A stretch of DNA of 64,000 bases from Amorphochlora amoebiformis (Eukaryota > Cercozoa > Chlorarachniophyceae), in the NCBI GenBank assembly GCA_054601695.1, contig BAAHQB010000126.1, positions 124,001 through 188,000 of the forward strand, written 5' to 3'. Below the pieces are notes generated by a model, which made no database searches, was not told where the DNA came from, and worked only from the letters and a program-made list of their open reading frames with translations. Numbering within the stretch: the first letter of the stretch is position 1; every line of letters starts with the position of its first letter. Shown here piece after piece: positions 16,547 to 40,296 of the stretch. Both the position numbers and the translations under genes were made by a program.

Positions 16547-16800
16547 TAACCCATTCCCAATGCTTCATTCCCACCTGAAAACACACTTCGAACACAAGAA
16601 GCTGCAATCAACCCCAATGACTCTATCTTGCCGTCAAATCTAGCTGCCATTATAACTTTAACTTTTTTTTTTCTTTTATTTGGGGATTGTCAGTCGAATT
16701 GCTATAATAATTGCTATGATAATTGCTCTGATAATCTCTTGTGTGTGTGTGTGTGTGTGTTTGTGTGTTTTCTTGCCATAAGTCGAATTGCTGTGATAAT

Positions 16801-16836
<36 letters not shown>

Positions 16837-17815
16837 TGCCGTCATAACTTTTTAACTTTGATTATCACTCGAATTGCTGTGATAATCTAGTGTGTGTGTG
16901 TGTGTTTTTGTTTTCATAGGCTCTTAATACGGAGAGGATTCTGATGTCTCTGCCTCTGTTGGCGAGATGGGAGTATGATTTCCAAGTTGAAGAGGGTATT
17001 GTGTAGATATACATATATATTTATATATTACATATACATATAAATATATTAATATTATATATTAAGATATGTAAATATAATATCTGTATATATATATATA
17101 TATATTACTGATGACTCTGCCTCTGTTGGCGAGATGGGAGTATGATTTCCAAGTTGAAGAGGGTATTGTGTAGATATACATATGTATTTATATATATATA
17201 TATATATGTATATATATGTATGTATGTATGTATATATACATATGAATACATTAATATTATATATTAGATATTTAAATGTAATATATGCATACATGTATAT
17301 GTTACTGATGTCTCTGCCTCTGTTGGGGAGGGAGTATGATTTTCTAGTCGAAGATGGTATTATATATATATATATATATATTATATTATATTATATATAT
17401 ATATGTATATACATATATATTTATATATATTAATATGACGTAATAGATATGTATACATACATATACATTATATGTACGTATATATATAATAGTGATGTCT
17501 CTGCCTCTGTTGGCGAGAGAGGAGTATGATTTTCAAGTTCAAGATATATGCATTTATATATATAAATATATATATATGTATATATATATGTATATATCAT
17601 ATATGCATATATATACACATATATATATATGTATATATATATATATATCCAATATCCAATATATATCCAAGATCTCCAGAGGCCAATATTTATACATATT
17701 TTCATACACACACATACATATATACATTTACATTCTCCATAATCCAGGATCTCCAGAAGCCGATATTTTAGATGCTTTCCAAAACCCAAGAGAATGGGTC
17801 CCCGCTTCCGCATAA
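2809..17815 (+). CDS. CPOX: coproporphyrinogen III oxidase (aerobic, CPOX/HemF family), split into about 20 small exons
   Basis: The product decarboxylates coproporphyrinogen III to protoporphyrinogen IX with O2 in haem/chlorophyll synthesis. Phase-consistent exons: 4248-4295, 5025-5069, 5860-5883, 5966-6020, 7338-7394, 8043-8074, 8802-8862, 9372-9439, 10186-10253, 10986-11034, 11358-11411, 11920-11958, 12334-12376, 13221-13289, 15713-15793, 16236-16259, 16920-16995, 17748-17815 (TAA). Family landmarks in order: [144 protein letters not shown]. Position 2809-3046 is a likely first exon: after a basic start, [20 protein letters not shown] resembles a signal peptide, which would suit import into a complex plastid. 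3229-3258 (or to 3306) may be exon 2. The junctions between 3259 and 4247 are unresolved. The intron after 16259 has a GC donor. Family identity is secure; the N-terminus is inference. Confidence 0.93.
3360..4240 (+). repeat. TA tracts with a duplicated roughly 80-bp block in an early CPOX intron
   Basis: Two diverged copies of a block beginning TTGGCGTTCCAGAAA lie at about 3743-3820 and 3846-3930, each followed by TA repeat. The second copy is open as [17 protein letters not shown]. It could hide a missing N-terminal CPOX exon, but no choice of splice sites gave a phase that joins both neighbours. Confidence 0.5.
4921..5024 (+). repeat. telomere-like CCCTAA array ending at a CPOX acceptor
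   Basis: About 16 copies of CCCTAA with a few variants lie in the intron before the exon at 5025. The array decays into GCTAACCGTAAG, whose last AG is the 3' splice site. The orientation is CCCTAA on the sense strand of the gene. Confidence 0.9.
5271..5835 (+). repeat. long GA-rich microsatellite just before a 24-nt microexon
   Basis: About 560 bp of GAGA/GGGAGA with AAAGA and GATAGA variants lies on the sense strand of CPOX. It ends about 25 nt before the 24-nt exon at 5860-5883. Its minus-strand frames give long Ser-Leu ORFs, which are artefacts. Confidence 0.9.
6021..7065 (+). repeat. eight echo copies of the 5966-6020 exon tail and its 5' splice site
   Basis: The exon end GGTACTCATGGAGGGAAAG and donor GTATC recur downstream, with donors at about 6126, 6230, 6338, 6435, 6527, 6667, 6896 and 7031. 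The first six copies also keep the preceding GGAAGATCTA and the intronic stretch with TAAACATATATA. The last two keep only GGAGGGAAAG|GTACAAT. The copies are separated by (TA)n. The true exon is taken as the first copy because only it has the upstream codons and an acceptor. Confidence 0.9.
7399..7480 (+). repeat. 10-bp tandem repeat (GATACTACCC)
   Basis: About eight copies of GATACTACCC start immediately inside the intron after the 7338-7394 exon (donor GTACCCC at 7395), with single-base variants (GATATTACCC, AATACTACCC). The reverse complement resembles the GGGTAGTACC repeats at 19572-19646. Confidence 0.85.
7660..8015 (+). repeat. degenerate TTTGAGATTTGAG / TTTGAATTTGAATTG repeats
   Basis: A run of 7-15-bp units in two flavours leads up to the acceptor of the 8043-8074 CPOX exon. 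The minus-strand ORF of Phe-Gln-Phe-Lys character is an artefact of this repeat. Confidence 0.8.
8863..9330 (+). repeat. CAATTTCACC-type decamer repeats in two blocks
   Basis: At 8863-8965 and again at 9255-9320, CCAATTTCA/CCAATTTTA units repeat every 10 bp. The first block begins at the donor of the 8802-8862 exon (CAC|GTAATTTCACC), so the repeat may have grown from the intron start. TA repeat separates the blocks. Confidence 0.75.
9575..10140 (+). repeat. three decayed echo copies of the 9372-9439 exon tail
   Basis: The exon end (ACTATCGCCTTTTTC, then GGTGTCTG|GTATG) recurs with increasing divergence at about 9583-9640, 9790-9850 and 10082-10140. Each copy retains a recognisable ACTATCGC/ATTATCGC and a final TGGTATGTA. 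(TA)n separates them. Confidence 0.8.
10329..10845 (+). repeat. four echo copies of the 10186-10253 exon tail
   Basis: AGCTATATCGACAAAGATG followed by TCACACTTTCATG|GTTATAT is repeated at about 10334-10372, 10458-10498, 10657-10698 and 10797-10840, between TA tracts. The copies remain over 90% alike by eye and still encode [13 protein letters not shown] or close variants. They lack the upstream FGGGTDITP codons. Confidence 0.92.
11412..11625 (+). repeat. degenerate echo copies of the 11358-11411 exon end
   Basis: The junction GAGACCAG|GTTCGATTC is followed by a T-rich stretch. That pair recurs three more times with divergence: GAGACCGTGATCGAATC near 11460, GAACCCAGGTTCGAATA near 11515 and GAGACCATGTTCGAATC near 11568, each with a poly-T run. 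Confidence 0.7.
12500..12755. other. non-repetitive island inside a CPOX intron
   Basis: About 240 bp of ordinary-composition DNA sits between TA tracts, with no phase-consistent CPOX exon. Near 12513 GTTAACGTATG echoes the end of the preceding exon (GTTAAC|GTAAAT at 12371). Its 12650-12700 part, reverse-complemented, resembles 19510-19590 (GCCGGATAGTACCGG and GGAGAT...CCGG motifs), so it may be a dispersed element. Confidence 0.45.
13104..13152 (+). pseudogene. upstream partial copy of the 13221-13289 CPOX exon
   Basis: The acceptor and first 16 codons of the exon (AGTGTGATCCCCGCATAT..., encoding [16 protein letters not shown]) appear here almost unchanged, about 117 bp before the full exon. 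The copy then diverges (GAGGATTTATAC) and has no matching 3' part. The full exon at 13221 continues to FTPQQK, as the family requires. Confidence 0.85.
13290..14300 (+). repeat. 42-bp tandem array grown from the FTPQQK exon end
   Basis: The exon end GCAAAAG and donor GTATAT start a 42-bp unit (GCAAAAGGTATATTACATAT, then TATTACAAGAATATACTATATT). It repeats some twenty times, with shortened variants lacking the GCAAAAG part. Most full units keep a potential AAAAG|GTAT 5' splice site. Near 14450-14480 a further diverged copy of the exon tail (GATTTTCTACACCAAAGCA) appears. Confidence 0.92.
14500..15025 (+). repeat. 45-bp tandem array
   Basis: About eleven copies of a 45-bp unit (AAGTCATATATAAAGGAATTG, then ATATGATAATATAATATATCGCAT, with variants carrying CAGGAAATGTTCTGAG) follow the 42-bp array in the same CPOX intron. 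No exon is seen within it. Confidence 0.9.
16635..16919 (+). repeat. acceptor-side repeats before the 16920 exon, with (TG)n
   Basis: Three copies of a unit containing GTCGAATTGCTGTGATAATC, (TG)n and TTTTCATG/TTTTCATAG precede the exon. The last TTTTCATAG is the acceptor used. The earlier copies end TTTTCTTGCCATAA and TTTTCATGCCGTCATAAC, so they look like echoes of the intron end. Confidence 0.7.
17106..17550 (+). repeat. three echo copies of the 16920-16995 exon tail
   Basis: CTGATGTCTCTGCCTCTGTT with GAGTATGATTT and the GAAGAG/GAAGATG end recurs near 17107, 17305 and 17494 between TA tracts. The first copy still encodes [18 protein letters not shown]. Later copies have lost codons ([26 protein letters not shown]). 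Confidence 0.9.
17660..17692 (+). repeat. head echo of the last CPOX exon
   Basis: ATCCAAGATCTCCAGAGGCC closely matches the acceptor plus first bases of the terminal exon (ATCCAG|GATCTCCAGAAGCC at 17742), about 80 bp upstream of it. The AG is weakened to AAG. Confidence 0.75.
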
Positions 17816-19006
17816 TTCGCCCACTAATCTAGCTAGTTTTACTCCTTTTAAAGGGTGGTCACAGGAGGGCTACTTCTAGTACTCTCAGACAGATAGTGAG
17901 TTGAATTGTCATGATCAAGTGGATGTACGGTAGATGTATCACGTGTTGTACACGTGTCAAGCCTACTCCTGTGAAAATTTAAGTTTCATAGCAAGTTGAG
18001 AAATATTGGAAGTATGCTAAGCTCGGCTTGGTCTTCTAGTCCGAGTATAGTAATATATATATATATATATGATATATATATACATATATATATTTATATA
18101 TATATATATATATATATACATATATGTATATATATATATGTATATATATATATTACCCAACCCGACCCAATCGACATCTGCCAGAATATATTTTACTGCT
18201 ACGTACATGTACTGATGTATGAGTCAGTAAGTAGAGTTACTAAAATGAGTATGTGTGTGATGTACCAAAATCATTGGCTAGAAATAGTAAACACTCGTAG
18301 AAAACTATAAAAATAAAAATCTATTGTGGAGTTTGACTAGCTTTAAAATTTGATAACCGCTCGGGTAGGCCGACGATCAATGCTTTAGATGATTTAGATG
18401 ATTTGGATGATGTATGAGCCTAGTGGTGTCTTATATTAATGTAACTCACTGGACTCAGGTAATAATGATTAAATCATCACTAATTACTACAAGTAGTATA
18501 TTGTAACTTGCGGTGGTTCTACCCATATTCTCTAGATTTTAGTGATCTATCTGTTCTATCTCATCGGCGTTAAATTACTAGATTAATTTATCGGCCGCGC
18601 GTCGCGAGCCTACACTACATGTATGCATATGTACTAGACGGTATATGCATAGTCCGACTATAGTACAATATTCTGGCGTGACTTGAGTGAATTCAATGAT
18701 AAACTCTCAACGACAAAAGAGCCGACGGTACAAGCATTGTATATTGAAGAAATTTATTTATTCGGGGATGATTTTTACGGTTTCCTTGGAGGCATCCTTC
18801 TTGAAGTACCGAGTTGAGGATTCCTTAATGTTGTTATTTTATACATTATATACAAATCAATACGTATATATATGTATTGTATACAATATTATACTGTAGT
18901 ATTGTATGTATAATACGTGCCTATATATATATATATATATATATATGTACATATATGTATCATACGGTGTATGTGTAGGTCATGATGCACAAGTACGAGC
19001 ATATAT

Positions 19007-19038
<32 letters not shown>

Positions 19039-19051
19039 ATATGATATATAA

Positions 19052-19116
<65 letters not shown>

Positions 19117-19252
19117 AGGCATACATTATACATGTATTTGTACATATATATAACTTTCTATTATATGCATTTATATGCATGAATACAAACTCATTATAAG
19201 ACCCCCTAACTCTCAGATTTATGTATATGATACTTAATATATACACATATTA

Positions 19253-19306
<54 letters not shown>

Positions 19307-19417
19307 TACGTAAAGTACATATATAATAAATATAATATATAAAATATATGCATGCATACATACAAATACACATACATATATGTATACATATATTAATGTA
19401 CATATATATTGTTAAAG

Positions 19418-19456
<39 letters not shown>

Positions 19457-19688
19457 TAGATGCAGCTCGAAGAGTAGATATCGATAGCGTGTTGAAGTAT
19501 AGCCGTACGTATACCACAGATAGCTGGAGATTGCTTGAGATCCCGGAGATTGCTCGGAGATTACCTTGCCGGTAATACCGGATAGTACCGGATAGTAACG
19601 GGTAGTAGTACCGGGTAGTTCCGGTTAGTTCCCGGTAGTACCGGGCTTCAAGACTTACCGTGACACATGACGTCACGCCATGGCACAC
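17816..19688. other. convergent intergenic region between CPOX and the FABP-like gene
   Basis: After the CPOX stop, about 230 bp of normal-complexity DNA is followed by TA tracts and another unique block (about 18160-18900). Possible poly(A) signals are only suggestive (AATAAAAAT near 18312). A 70-codon plus-strand ORF at 18687-18899 is weak and has no recognised motif. CACGTG-type palindromes occur at about 17940-17958. Both 3' UTRs probably lie here. Confidence 0.5.
19506..19650. repeat. GGTAGTACCG-type 10-bp repeats next to a dispersed element
   Basis: GGAGATTGC units (19521-19560) pass into about eight degenerate copies of CCGGATAGTA/CCGGGTAGTT. The block resembles the reverse complement of 12650-12700 and the 10-bp repeat at 7399-7480. 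Confidence 0.6.
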
Positions 19689-24109
<4,421 letters not shown>

Positions 24110-24190
24110 TGAAAGTTTGTCAGGAGAGCTGGAATTGCTCTATTTTAATTTTAATTCTTCGGCTAATTCTGAACGGCACCGGTTGGCGGG
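24110..24190. promoter_or_regulatory. short candidate bidirectional promoter
   Basis: About 80 bp separates the FABP-like start codon (24109, minus) from the ATG at 24191 (plus). The interval is non-repetitive, with an AT-rich centre (TTTTAATTTTAATTC) and a GC-rich end. Assignment rests on position only. Confidence 0.4.
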
Positions 24191-25103
24191 ATGAAGAGAG
24201 AGGCATGGGCCGGTTCATCTCGAAAACAAGGAGCTCCCGAGCCCATCCAGGACCTGACGGAGTCAAAATCCACCTCTTTCAACCTAGTCAATACCCCCCC
24301 GGGTGGATATCACCACGAAAAGGAAGTGTTGTGGCAAAACACCAGGGTGCTATTTGCGACTACACCACGGACCAGAAGGAGCATCGACAGCCCCTCGTAT
24401 CAGCTTTTCTAAGGGTTTCGGTCCTTTGGTTGTGACGGATGTTTTTGGGATCCCTATCACCACTGCGAAAGCCTATCTTCGTAGCTCTGCGTCGAAGAAA
24501 ATTGGAGCCAAAGTTCGGACAAGCGACCTAAGATTTAGCAAGCAAGGGAAGCTGTGCACATTTGAGTTCATTCCAGAGACACATGAAGCAGAAGTCCGGC
24601 TCGAAGAACGCATCCTTTTTCTACGCAAGCGACCAAAGGCTGTACGATGCATATTTGTCGGAATTCGACGAGATATGCGTCAAGATAAAGCGCAAAGGCT
24701 TGCAATTTCTACAGGACCCTCGTCAGTTTACGACACTGCGGGCGAGTGTGCTGAAGAAACTCAAGGTGCTTAAACGGTCACAACCTCGCCCCTGTTTTCG
24801 CTGCAACGAGTACAAGGGCAACTTGATGGAGCCAGCTGGAGGTTCAGATATCGGCAGCTGAGGATGAAGACCCAGAGTATGCTGAGGATTTGCGGGGGTA
24901 CCTGAAGATTCTGGAGAGCTCATCGCTAAAGCAGCATAGCACCACAAGAAGAATATGGATCAATCAGGTCATAGGTACGCATACACTTGCGCGCACACAT
25001 GCTTGCACTAATATATATATATATATATATATATGTGTATATATTTATATATATTTATAATATATATCCATATATATATATATATATATATAATATGTAT
25101 ATG

Positions 25104-25134
<31 letters not shown>

Positions 25135-25161
25135 ATACATACATATATATATATATATAAA

Positions 25162-25197
<36 letters not shown>

Positions 25198-25205
25198 TCA
25201 CTTTA

Positions 25206-25255
<50 letters not shown>

Positions 25256-25268
25256 GCTCGCACTTCGC

Positions 25269-25306
<38 letters not shown>

Positions 25307-25384
25307 ATATAATATATGTATATACATGTATATATACATATATATACATATAATATATATATATATATACATACACATATATAC

Positions 25385-25451
<67 letters not shown>

Positions 25452-25608
25452 ATATATATATACACGCAATGCCCATGCTAACTTCCAAATACTAACTAAA
25501 AAACACTGTACAGGAAGACAAGATAAGCTCTCAACAGGATGTCACACCGTGATCGTATACATGGACTACATCACATCGTTCCGAGGCGAAGGTACAGAGC
25601 TATCCTGA
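24191..25608 (+). CDS. unrecognised gene, divergent from the FABP-like gene
   Basis: Three exons at the 3' end are well supported by phase and frame. 24577-24765 encodes a polar, helix-rich stretch that includes [20 protein letters not shown] and [21 protein letters not shown] 70-nt intron follows. 24836-24974 includes [18 protein letters not shown]. 25514-25608 includes [17 protein letters not shown] and reads to TGA. The 5' part (24191 to about 24576) has open stretches in different frames: one from ATG 24191 ([18 protein letters not shown]), another around 24420-24500 ([20 protein letters not shown]). At least one short intron or a frameshift must therefore lie there, and I could not fix it. 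No family is recognised. The region is free of TA repeat up to 25005. Confidence 0.65.
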
Positions 25609-26306
25609 CCCACACCACCACACGCCTAACAGAAGATCAACGATCTGGTAATGGTTTAAGGTTAGTATTATCTAGCCTAGCTAGCACCAGCCGGTAGTAA
25701 AAATTCGAGTTAAATCAATGCTTGACAGATGAGCTCCACGACGTCAATGATTAGCATATATCTCATATTCATGAACTTAAATATTTCCTTATCCTTCTTT
25801 CTTCTCCCAGCATGACTACTGGGTAAAACATTCAGGAGTAGTACAATATAACTTTCTAGCTTTGTCTAGCCACATTACTGACTACACTGATGATAGTGTA
25901 ACCGTTGGCATTTGATATTAATAAATTTACAATTGGAAATATGATTCAAATATCGCCACTAGTCGCGGGTTCTACATACTAGACATATCTAGTAGATCTA
26001 GCCGAAAAAATTTGCCCATTAGTTCAGTAGTAGTTGCTTCTAGCCGAATAATTAGACTATCTAGCCGAAAAAGAATTTTGAAATTATTCGCTCATATCAC
26101 TCTAGTCATAGTAGCCGAAGCCGAAAAAATTCGAGCATCTAGCCGAAAAAAATCGTCCATCTAGCCGAATGTATTCGCCCAGCTATTCAGTTCTAAGTCG
26201 ATAAAACCCTTCAGGTAGTATTATTAGTATTATGTTTAATGAATATGTATACATGTGTACAGGTAAACTACTCACGGTATACATATATATATCTATATAG
26301 TGTATT

Positions 26307-26369
<63 letters not shown>

Positions 26370-26486
26370 TGTTTTATATATTTATATTGTTTAATGTATT
26401 ATTTTCTTATAAGTCATGATATGTGTTTTACATATGCATACATATGCATACATATATATAAATACACAAACACACACATTTATTTA

Positions 26487-26522
<36 letters not shown>

Positions 26523-26709
26523 AATCAGATGTTTATAGTAATTACATATAAAAATAGCTTTACAGATACATGCATAATATATATTATATCTTTATGTATA
26601 TATATATATACTAATATATGACATATCTCAACCATTATATGTACATATACCTATATACATATTTACATGTATGTATGTGATTGACACATGTAACATGTTA
26701 TATATATAT

Positions 26710-26777
<68 letters not shown>

Positions 26778-26850
26778 TATATTATTATATACGCTAAAAC
26801 CTGAAGGATAATATGCGCACTTTTTCCAGATATACATATATATATATATA

Positions 26851-26893
<43 letters not shown>

Positions 26894-26966
26894 TAGTGTA
26901 TACGTTAAAACTTGAGGATATTATGCGCGCTTTTTTCAGATATATATATATATATATATGTATATA

Positions 26967-27008
<42 letters not shown>

Positions 27009-27061
27009 AACATATTTATAGTATATATGTTCCACCTGAAGGATAATATGCTATATATATG

Positions 27062-27097
<36 letters not shown>

Positions 27098-27195
27098 TGA
27101 ACATATTTATAGTATATATGTTCCACCTGAAGGATAATATGCGCGGTTTTTTAAATATATAACATATATATATATATATATATATATTTACATAT

Positions 27196-27230
<35 letters not shown>

Positions 27231-27243
27231 GGCATATATCTAC

Positions 27244-27285
<42 letters not shown>

Positions 27286-27302
27286 TATATCTATATATAT
27301 AT

Positions 27303-27343
<41 letters not shown>

Positions 27344-27356
27344 TATATGTTAAAAC
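25609..27356. other. intergenic DNA with TAGCCGAAAA repeats and exon echoes
   Basis: 25609-26230 is ordinary-complexity DNA without a convincing exon. Between about 25990 and 26200 CTAGCCGAAAAAATTCG-like units occur six times. From 26280 on, TA tracts dominate. The 3' end of the minus-strand gene above probably lies somewhere in this interval, but no stop-bearing exon in phase 0 could be identified. Confidence 0.5.
26800..27155 (-). repeat. four echo copies of the 27357-27422 exon tail
   Basis: On the minus strand the exon end GCGCACACATTATCCTTCAG and donor GTTTTAAC recur after the exon, at about 27127-27152, 27035-27050, 26911-26940 and 26801-26830 (plus-strand CCTGAAGGATAATATGCGC). Two copies keep the GTTTTA donor; in the two nearest the exon it has changed to GTGGAACA. 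Confidence 0.9.
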
Positions 27357-35644
<8,288 letters not shown>

Positions 35645-36296
35645 AGGAACCAGACATAAAAGAGCCTCGTAAGGCCTTAACCTGATCAAACCACAACCAG
35701 CACAGGACCTCAAATTAAAAATAACAGTAACCCCCCCCTCCCCCCCCCCTCCCCCCACACTCCTTGCCTTCTTCAATGGAACGACTTTGACCTCTAAGAC
35801 TAAAAAAGAGTACTCTCTTTTGCGAAAGATATACTGAAGGATGTGCTTGCCCTTGTCAAATCAATCGCGCGCACAAGTGGTCAACTCTGAATCCCTATTT
35901 CTCCCTCCCTCCCCCCCCTTTTTCTTATTCAAAATATATTTCTTGCGCTTTGTCCCCTAACTCCAGAAGAAATACGAATAAAATAAGCAGTTTTGGACTT
36001 GGGAAGGAGCTCTGCAGGGAAGAAGGCGTCGAGCCGCCATCCCAGCGGTGGAAATTTGCATTTCTTCGGACACGTGCCCTCAGCACGTGTGGAGGACAAG
36101 TGTCTTTCGGACACGTGTGCTTTTCGGTCCTCTCGGAAAGGAAAGGCGGGAAAAAGGAAAGGAGAGGCTCTGTTGACTGTTCCAGACCTGATAAAGGGCA
36201 AAGACAATATATGGTTGCCTTGTTTGGATATCACTCGGGTAATACCGGGATTGCTGTGTAAATTACATTCATGGATAATGTGTGCCGGTGACAACG
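35645..36296. other. divergent intergenic region with poly-C tract and CACGTG motifs
   Basis: This non-TA region lies between the minus-strand start at 35644 and the candidate plus-strand start at 36297. It holds a C-rich run (35732-35757), several CACGTG cores (about 36069, 36083, 36109) and overlapping ORFs on both strands (35993-36307 plus, 35929-36294 minus). Neither could be tied to flanking exons. It may be promoter plus 5' UTR or may contain further exons. Confidence 0.4.
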
Positions 36297-36848
36297 ATGA
36301 GTCTTAATGTACTCGGGAGATATGACCTCAATCTGTTGGCTTCGAAAAGACTCACTGGTGGATTTCTCGCCACCAGAAGTGCATTGTTCGACCTGCGTGA
36401 TGCGTATGCAGAAGCTGTCGATAGAGGCAGCTGCATATGATGGCGTTGCCTCAGTGGTCCCTTTCGAATTGGGTATCACCCAACAGCTGACACCCGCGCC
36501 CGGGATATTTAGGATCTTCTCCTCAGTTGAAAGGGATCTTTTCTTCCCTTTTTTTCGGGCATCGGAGAGACACTTCGAGCGTAATGATTTCGAGTCACAG
36601 CTCTCGGCGGAGGGTTTCGAGTCACAGCTCTCGGCGGAGGGGGCGGGAAGAAATAGGAATATTGAAGATTGATCGGAAGCTCTTCTAGATCTTATTAGAG
36701 GGTTGATGCAGAGTGTCATTCGATGTATCATAAGGTTGATCAGAGGAAAATGTGTTCATTTTCTCAGATGGAAGATAAAATTTATGGCTTGCGGACACGT
36801 GTTTGCTCTGGTTGAGGTTTATACACACGTATATATACACACATACAC

Positions 36849-36890
<42 letters not shown>

Positions 36891-37181
36891 GTATATATAC
36901 ATATGTATTGTATACACATATATGTGTTTTTATTTATGTTATATTGATATGTAATATATCCATTGAATACTAGTAATAGTAAAACAATTAATAATTTTTA
37001 CAAAATAAACAAAATAAAATTAATCAATCTTATATATATAATAATTAATGCAATATTACGGTTATAATCATGTATATGAAATGTATCACATATATATCTC
37101 CCTTTAAATATGTATGTATATATTATATATGTATGTATGCATACATATATATTTATATATATATGTGTGTGTATATATGTT

Positions 37182-37216
<35 letters not shown>

Positions 37217-37221
37217 GGTAA

Positions 37222-37289
<68 letters not shown>

Positions 37290-37311
37290 TATTTATATAT
37301 AATATATATAT

Positions 37312-37343
<32 letters not shown>

Positions 37344-38373
37344 TATATATATATATTTATAATATATAGACATCTGTGTATATATACACATGGTATACAT
37401 GTGTATATATGATATATAATTACATATATATATTAATGTATATATTTAACATATATATATATATATCATACACACATATATACTCTCTTTCTCAATAATT
37501 CTACTCCCTTTCTCAATATGTCTACTCTCTTTCTCAACATGTCTACTCTCTCTCTCTCCCAATCAATATTTATACTCTCTCTCTCTCTCCCAATATTCCT
37601 ACTCTCTCTCGCTCTCAATATGTCTACTCTCTATGTCTACTTTCTCAATATGTCTACTCTCTTTCTCAATATGTCTACTCTCTTCTCCCTCTCTCAATAT
37701 GTCTACTCTCTTCTCAATATGTCTACTCTCTCTCTCTCTCTCTCTCAATATGTCTACTATATCTCTGTTTCTCAATATGTCTACTCTCTTTCTCAATATG
37801 TCTACTCTCAGTCAAATTATCTCTACTCTCCTTCTTTTAATATTTCTGCCGAATTTCTCCCAATTTTCTCCTTTTTTCTCCCTCTCCCTCTCTCTACAAG
37901 AAATTCTTGATATTTGAGGGTAAAGCCTGTTGTATGGCCTTGTTTTCCACATCACACGCGCTCAAGTGCACATCAGCCTACTGCGTGACACACGCCCATG
38001 TTCGCCATATCTCATTGATATCTGAGTCATGTCTGACAGACAGACAGATGTGTGAAACTATCTCCTAATATTTTAATATTAGGATGTAACACTCAGTGAC
38101 TAATAAGACATGTTATATCATTTTCTTAATAAATCAAATCCCTTTCACTGAATATCAAATAGCCTTTTGGTTGATTTTACCTAATACCTTTCATGTAGAT
38201 ACAATTCTCATTGTTCGACTGTCAATCCTGGAACGTGCTGTTTACGGCCCTTGGTGCCCAATATTTGTCGAAACGATCACCGTTTGTTTGGTATCTTCCC
38301 ACCCCCCCCCCCCTTTCCTTTCCTCTTATCTCAATTTCTGGTTTATTGGGTAACCAAAAGAGGTTTACACAAT

Positions 38374-38415
<42 letters not shown>

Positions 38416-38455
38416 GTGTATATGTGTACACATGCATATGCACATATATGTGTAT

Positions 38456-38489
<34 letters not shown>

Positions 38490-38525
38490 TATATATTATA
38501 TATATATATATATGTATATATATGC

Positions 38526-38558
<33 letters not shown>

Positions 38559-38622
38559 TATAAATATAGGAATAGTTTGGGTGGTAGTTTGGGTGGTATG
38601 GGCTTATGGTATGCTGTGCTAT
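36297..38622 (+). CDS. tentative multi-exon gene, possible membrane protein
   Basis: Three exons join in phase: 36297-36416 ([20 protein letters not shown], then [20 protein letters not shown]), 38199-38290 ([19 protein letters not shown], ending SPFVW) and 38570-38622 ([17 protein letters not shown]). The glycine-rich hydrophobic end suggests a membrane helix. The first donor, GCT|GTCGAT, is weak; the second acceptor (CATGTAG) and donor (TTTG|GTATCT) are better. On the opposite strand 36231-36731 has a long open frame too, so the first exon's strand is not certain. No family is recognised and no stop exon was found. Confidence 0.4.
36588..36641. repeat. 27-bp tandem duplication
   Basis: Two exact copies of a 27-bp unit (TTTCGAGTCACAGCTCTCGG, then CGGAGGG) are adjacent. 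27 is a multiple of three, so open frames pass through both copies. Confidence 0.9.
37478..37835. repeat. 21-bp TCTACTCTCTTTCTCAATATG repeat with TC tracts
   Basis: About a dozen units of TCTACTCTCTTTCTCAATA plus TG alternate with (TC)n expansions. Minus- and plus-strand Ser/Leu/Tyr-rich ORFs here are repeat artefacts. Confidence 0.88.
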
Positions 38623-38685
38623 GTGTCTGTGAAAGAGAATATATATATATTATATATTATACATATATATAAATATATATATATA

Positions 38686-38776
<91 letters not shown>

Positions 38777-38811
38777 ACTTCATTATATATTTACATACAC
38801 ATATATACATA

Positions 38812-38876
<65 letters not shown>

Positions 38877-39007
38877 TGTATGTATATATATGTATATACA
38901 TATGTATGTATGTGTATATATATATATATATATATGTATATTGTATGTGTATATATATATATATATATATGTGTATGTGTATATATGTATATGTATGTAT
39001 ATATACG

Positions 39008-39039
<32 letters not shown>

Positions 39040-39093
39040 TGCATAAATATATACACATATATATATATATATATATAAAAATATATAAACAAA

Positions 39094-39155
<62 letters not shown>

Positions 39156-39232
39156 TATACAATTTATACATATATGTATGTATATATATATATATATATA
39201 TACATATGTATGTATGTGTATATATATATAAA

Positions 39233-39277
<45 letters not shown>

Positions 39278-39440
39278 ATATATGTATATGTATGTATATA
39301 TACGTATATATATATATATATATATGTTTTTAAATATTAAATATATACACACATATATATATATCTATAGATATATATGTATATACATATATAAAACATA
39401 TATCTATATATACATATATATATATGTATATGTATATATA

Positions 39441-39478
<38 letters not shown>

Positions 39479-39556
39479 CATAGACGTAAGTATATGTATT
39501 TATATATACATAATTACACGTGGTTGCACCAACTTCTCTAGTATCGTATATATGTA

Positions 39557-39604
<48 letters not shown>

Positions 39605-39628
39605 TATATATATATATATAAAATATAT

Positions 39629-39665
<37 letters not shown>

Positions 39666-39720
39666 TCTACATACATAAACATATATTACATTTGTATATA
39701 TATATATATATGTATGTATT

Positions 39721-39805
<85 letters not shown>

Positions 39806-39882
39806 ACTATATATATATATATATATACAGTTTGAACTCTTAAAACGACCACAAAGATAATGGAAGCTTCCAAAGGTATATG

Positions 39883-39915
<33 letters not shown>

Positions 39916-40044
39916 GGATTTAAATATATAAATGTGTGTGTGCATATATAATATGTATAACATTCATGTACACACTAATAATCGCGAATATATACACATA
40001 TATTTCTGTGTGTGTGTGAATAAACTATTATTTATATACATATA

Positions 40045-40112
<68 letters not shown>

Positions 40113-40155
40113 TACTTACTGTATGTGTACAAATTAAATGAATACATCTATACTT

Positions 40156-40187
<32 letters not shown>

Positions 40188-40256
40188 GTATATATATATA
40201 CATAACATGTATATATGTATACATACATATATATTAGATTAATACACACACACATG

Positions 40257-40296
<40 letters not shown>

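Noticed and set aside
24303-24773. 156-codon ORF overlapping the gene at 24191-25608
   Set aside because: The frame carrying [17 protein letters not shown] joins the downstream exons in phase; the overlapping frame becomes low-quality after about 24560, though its [13 protein letters not shown] part may be genuine.
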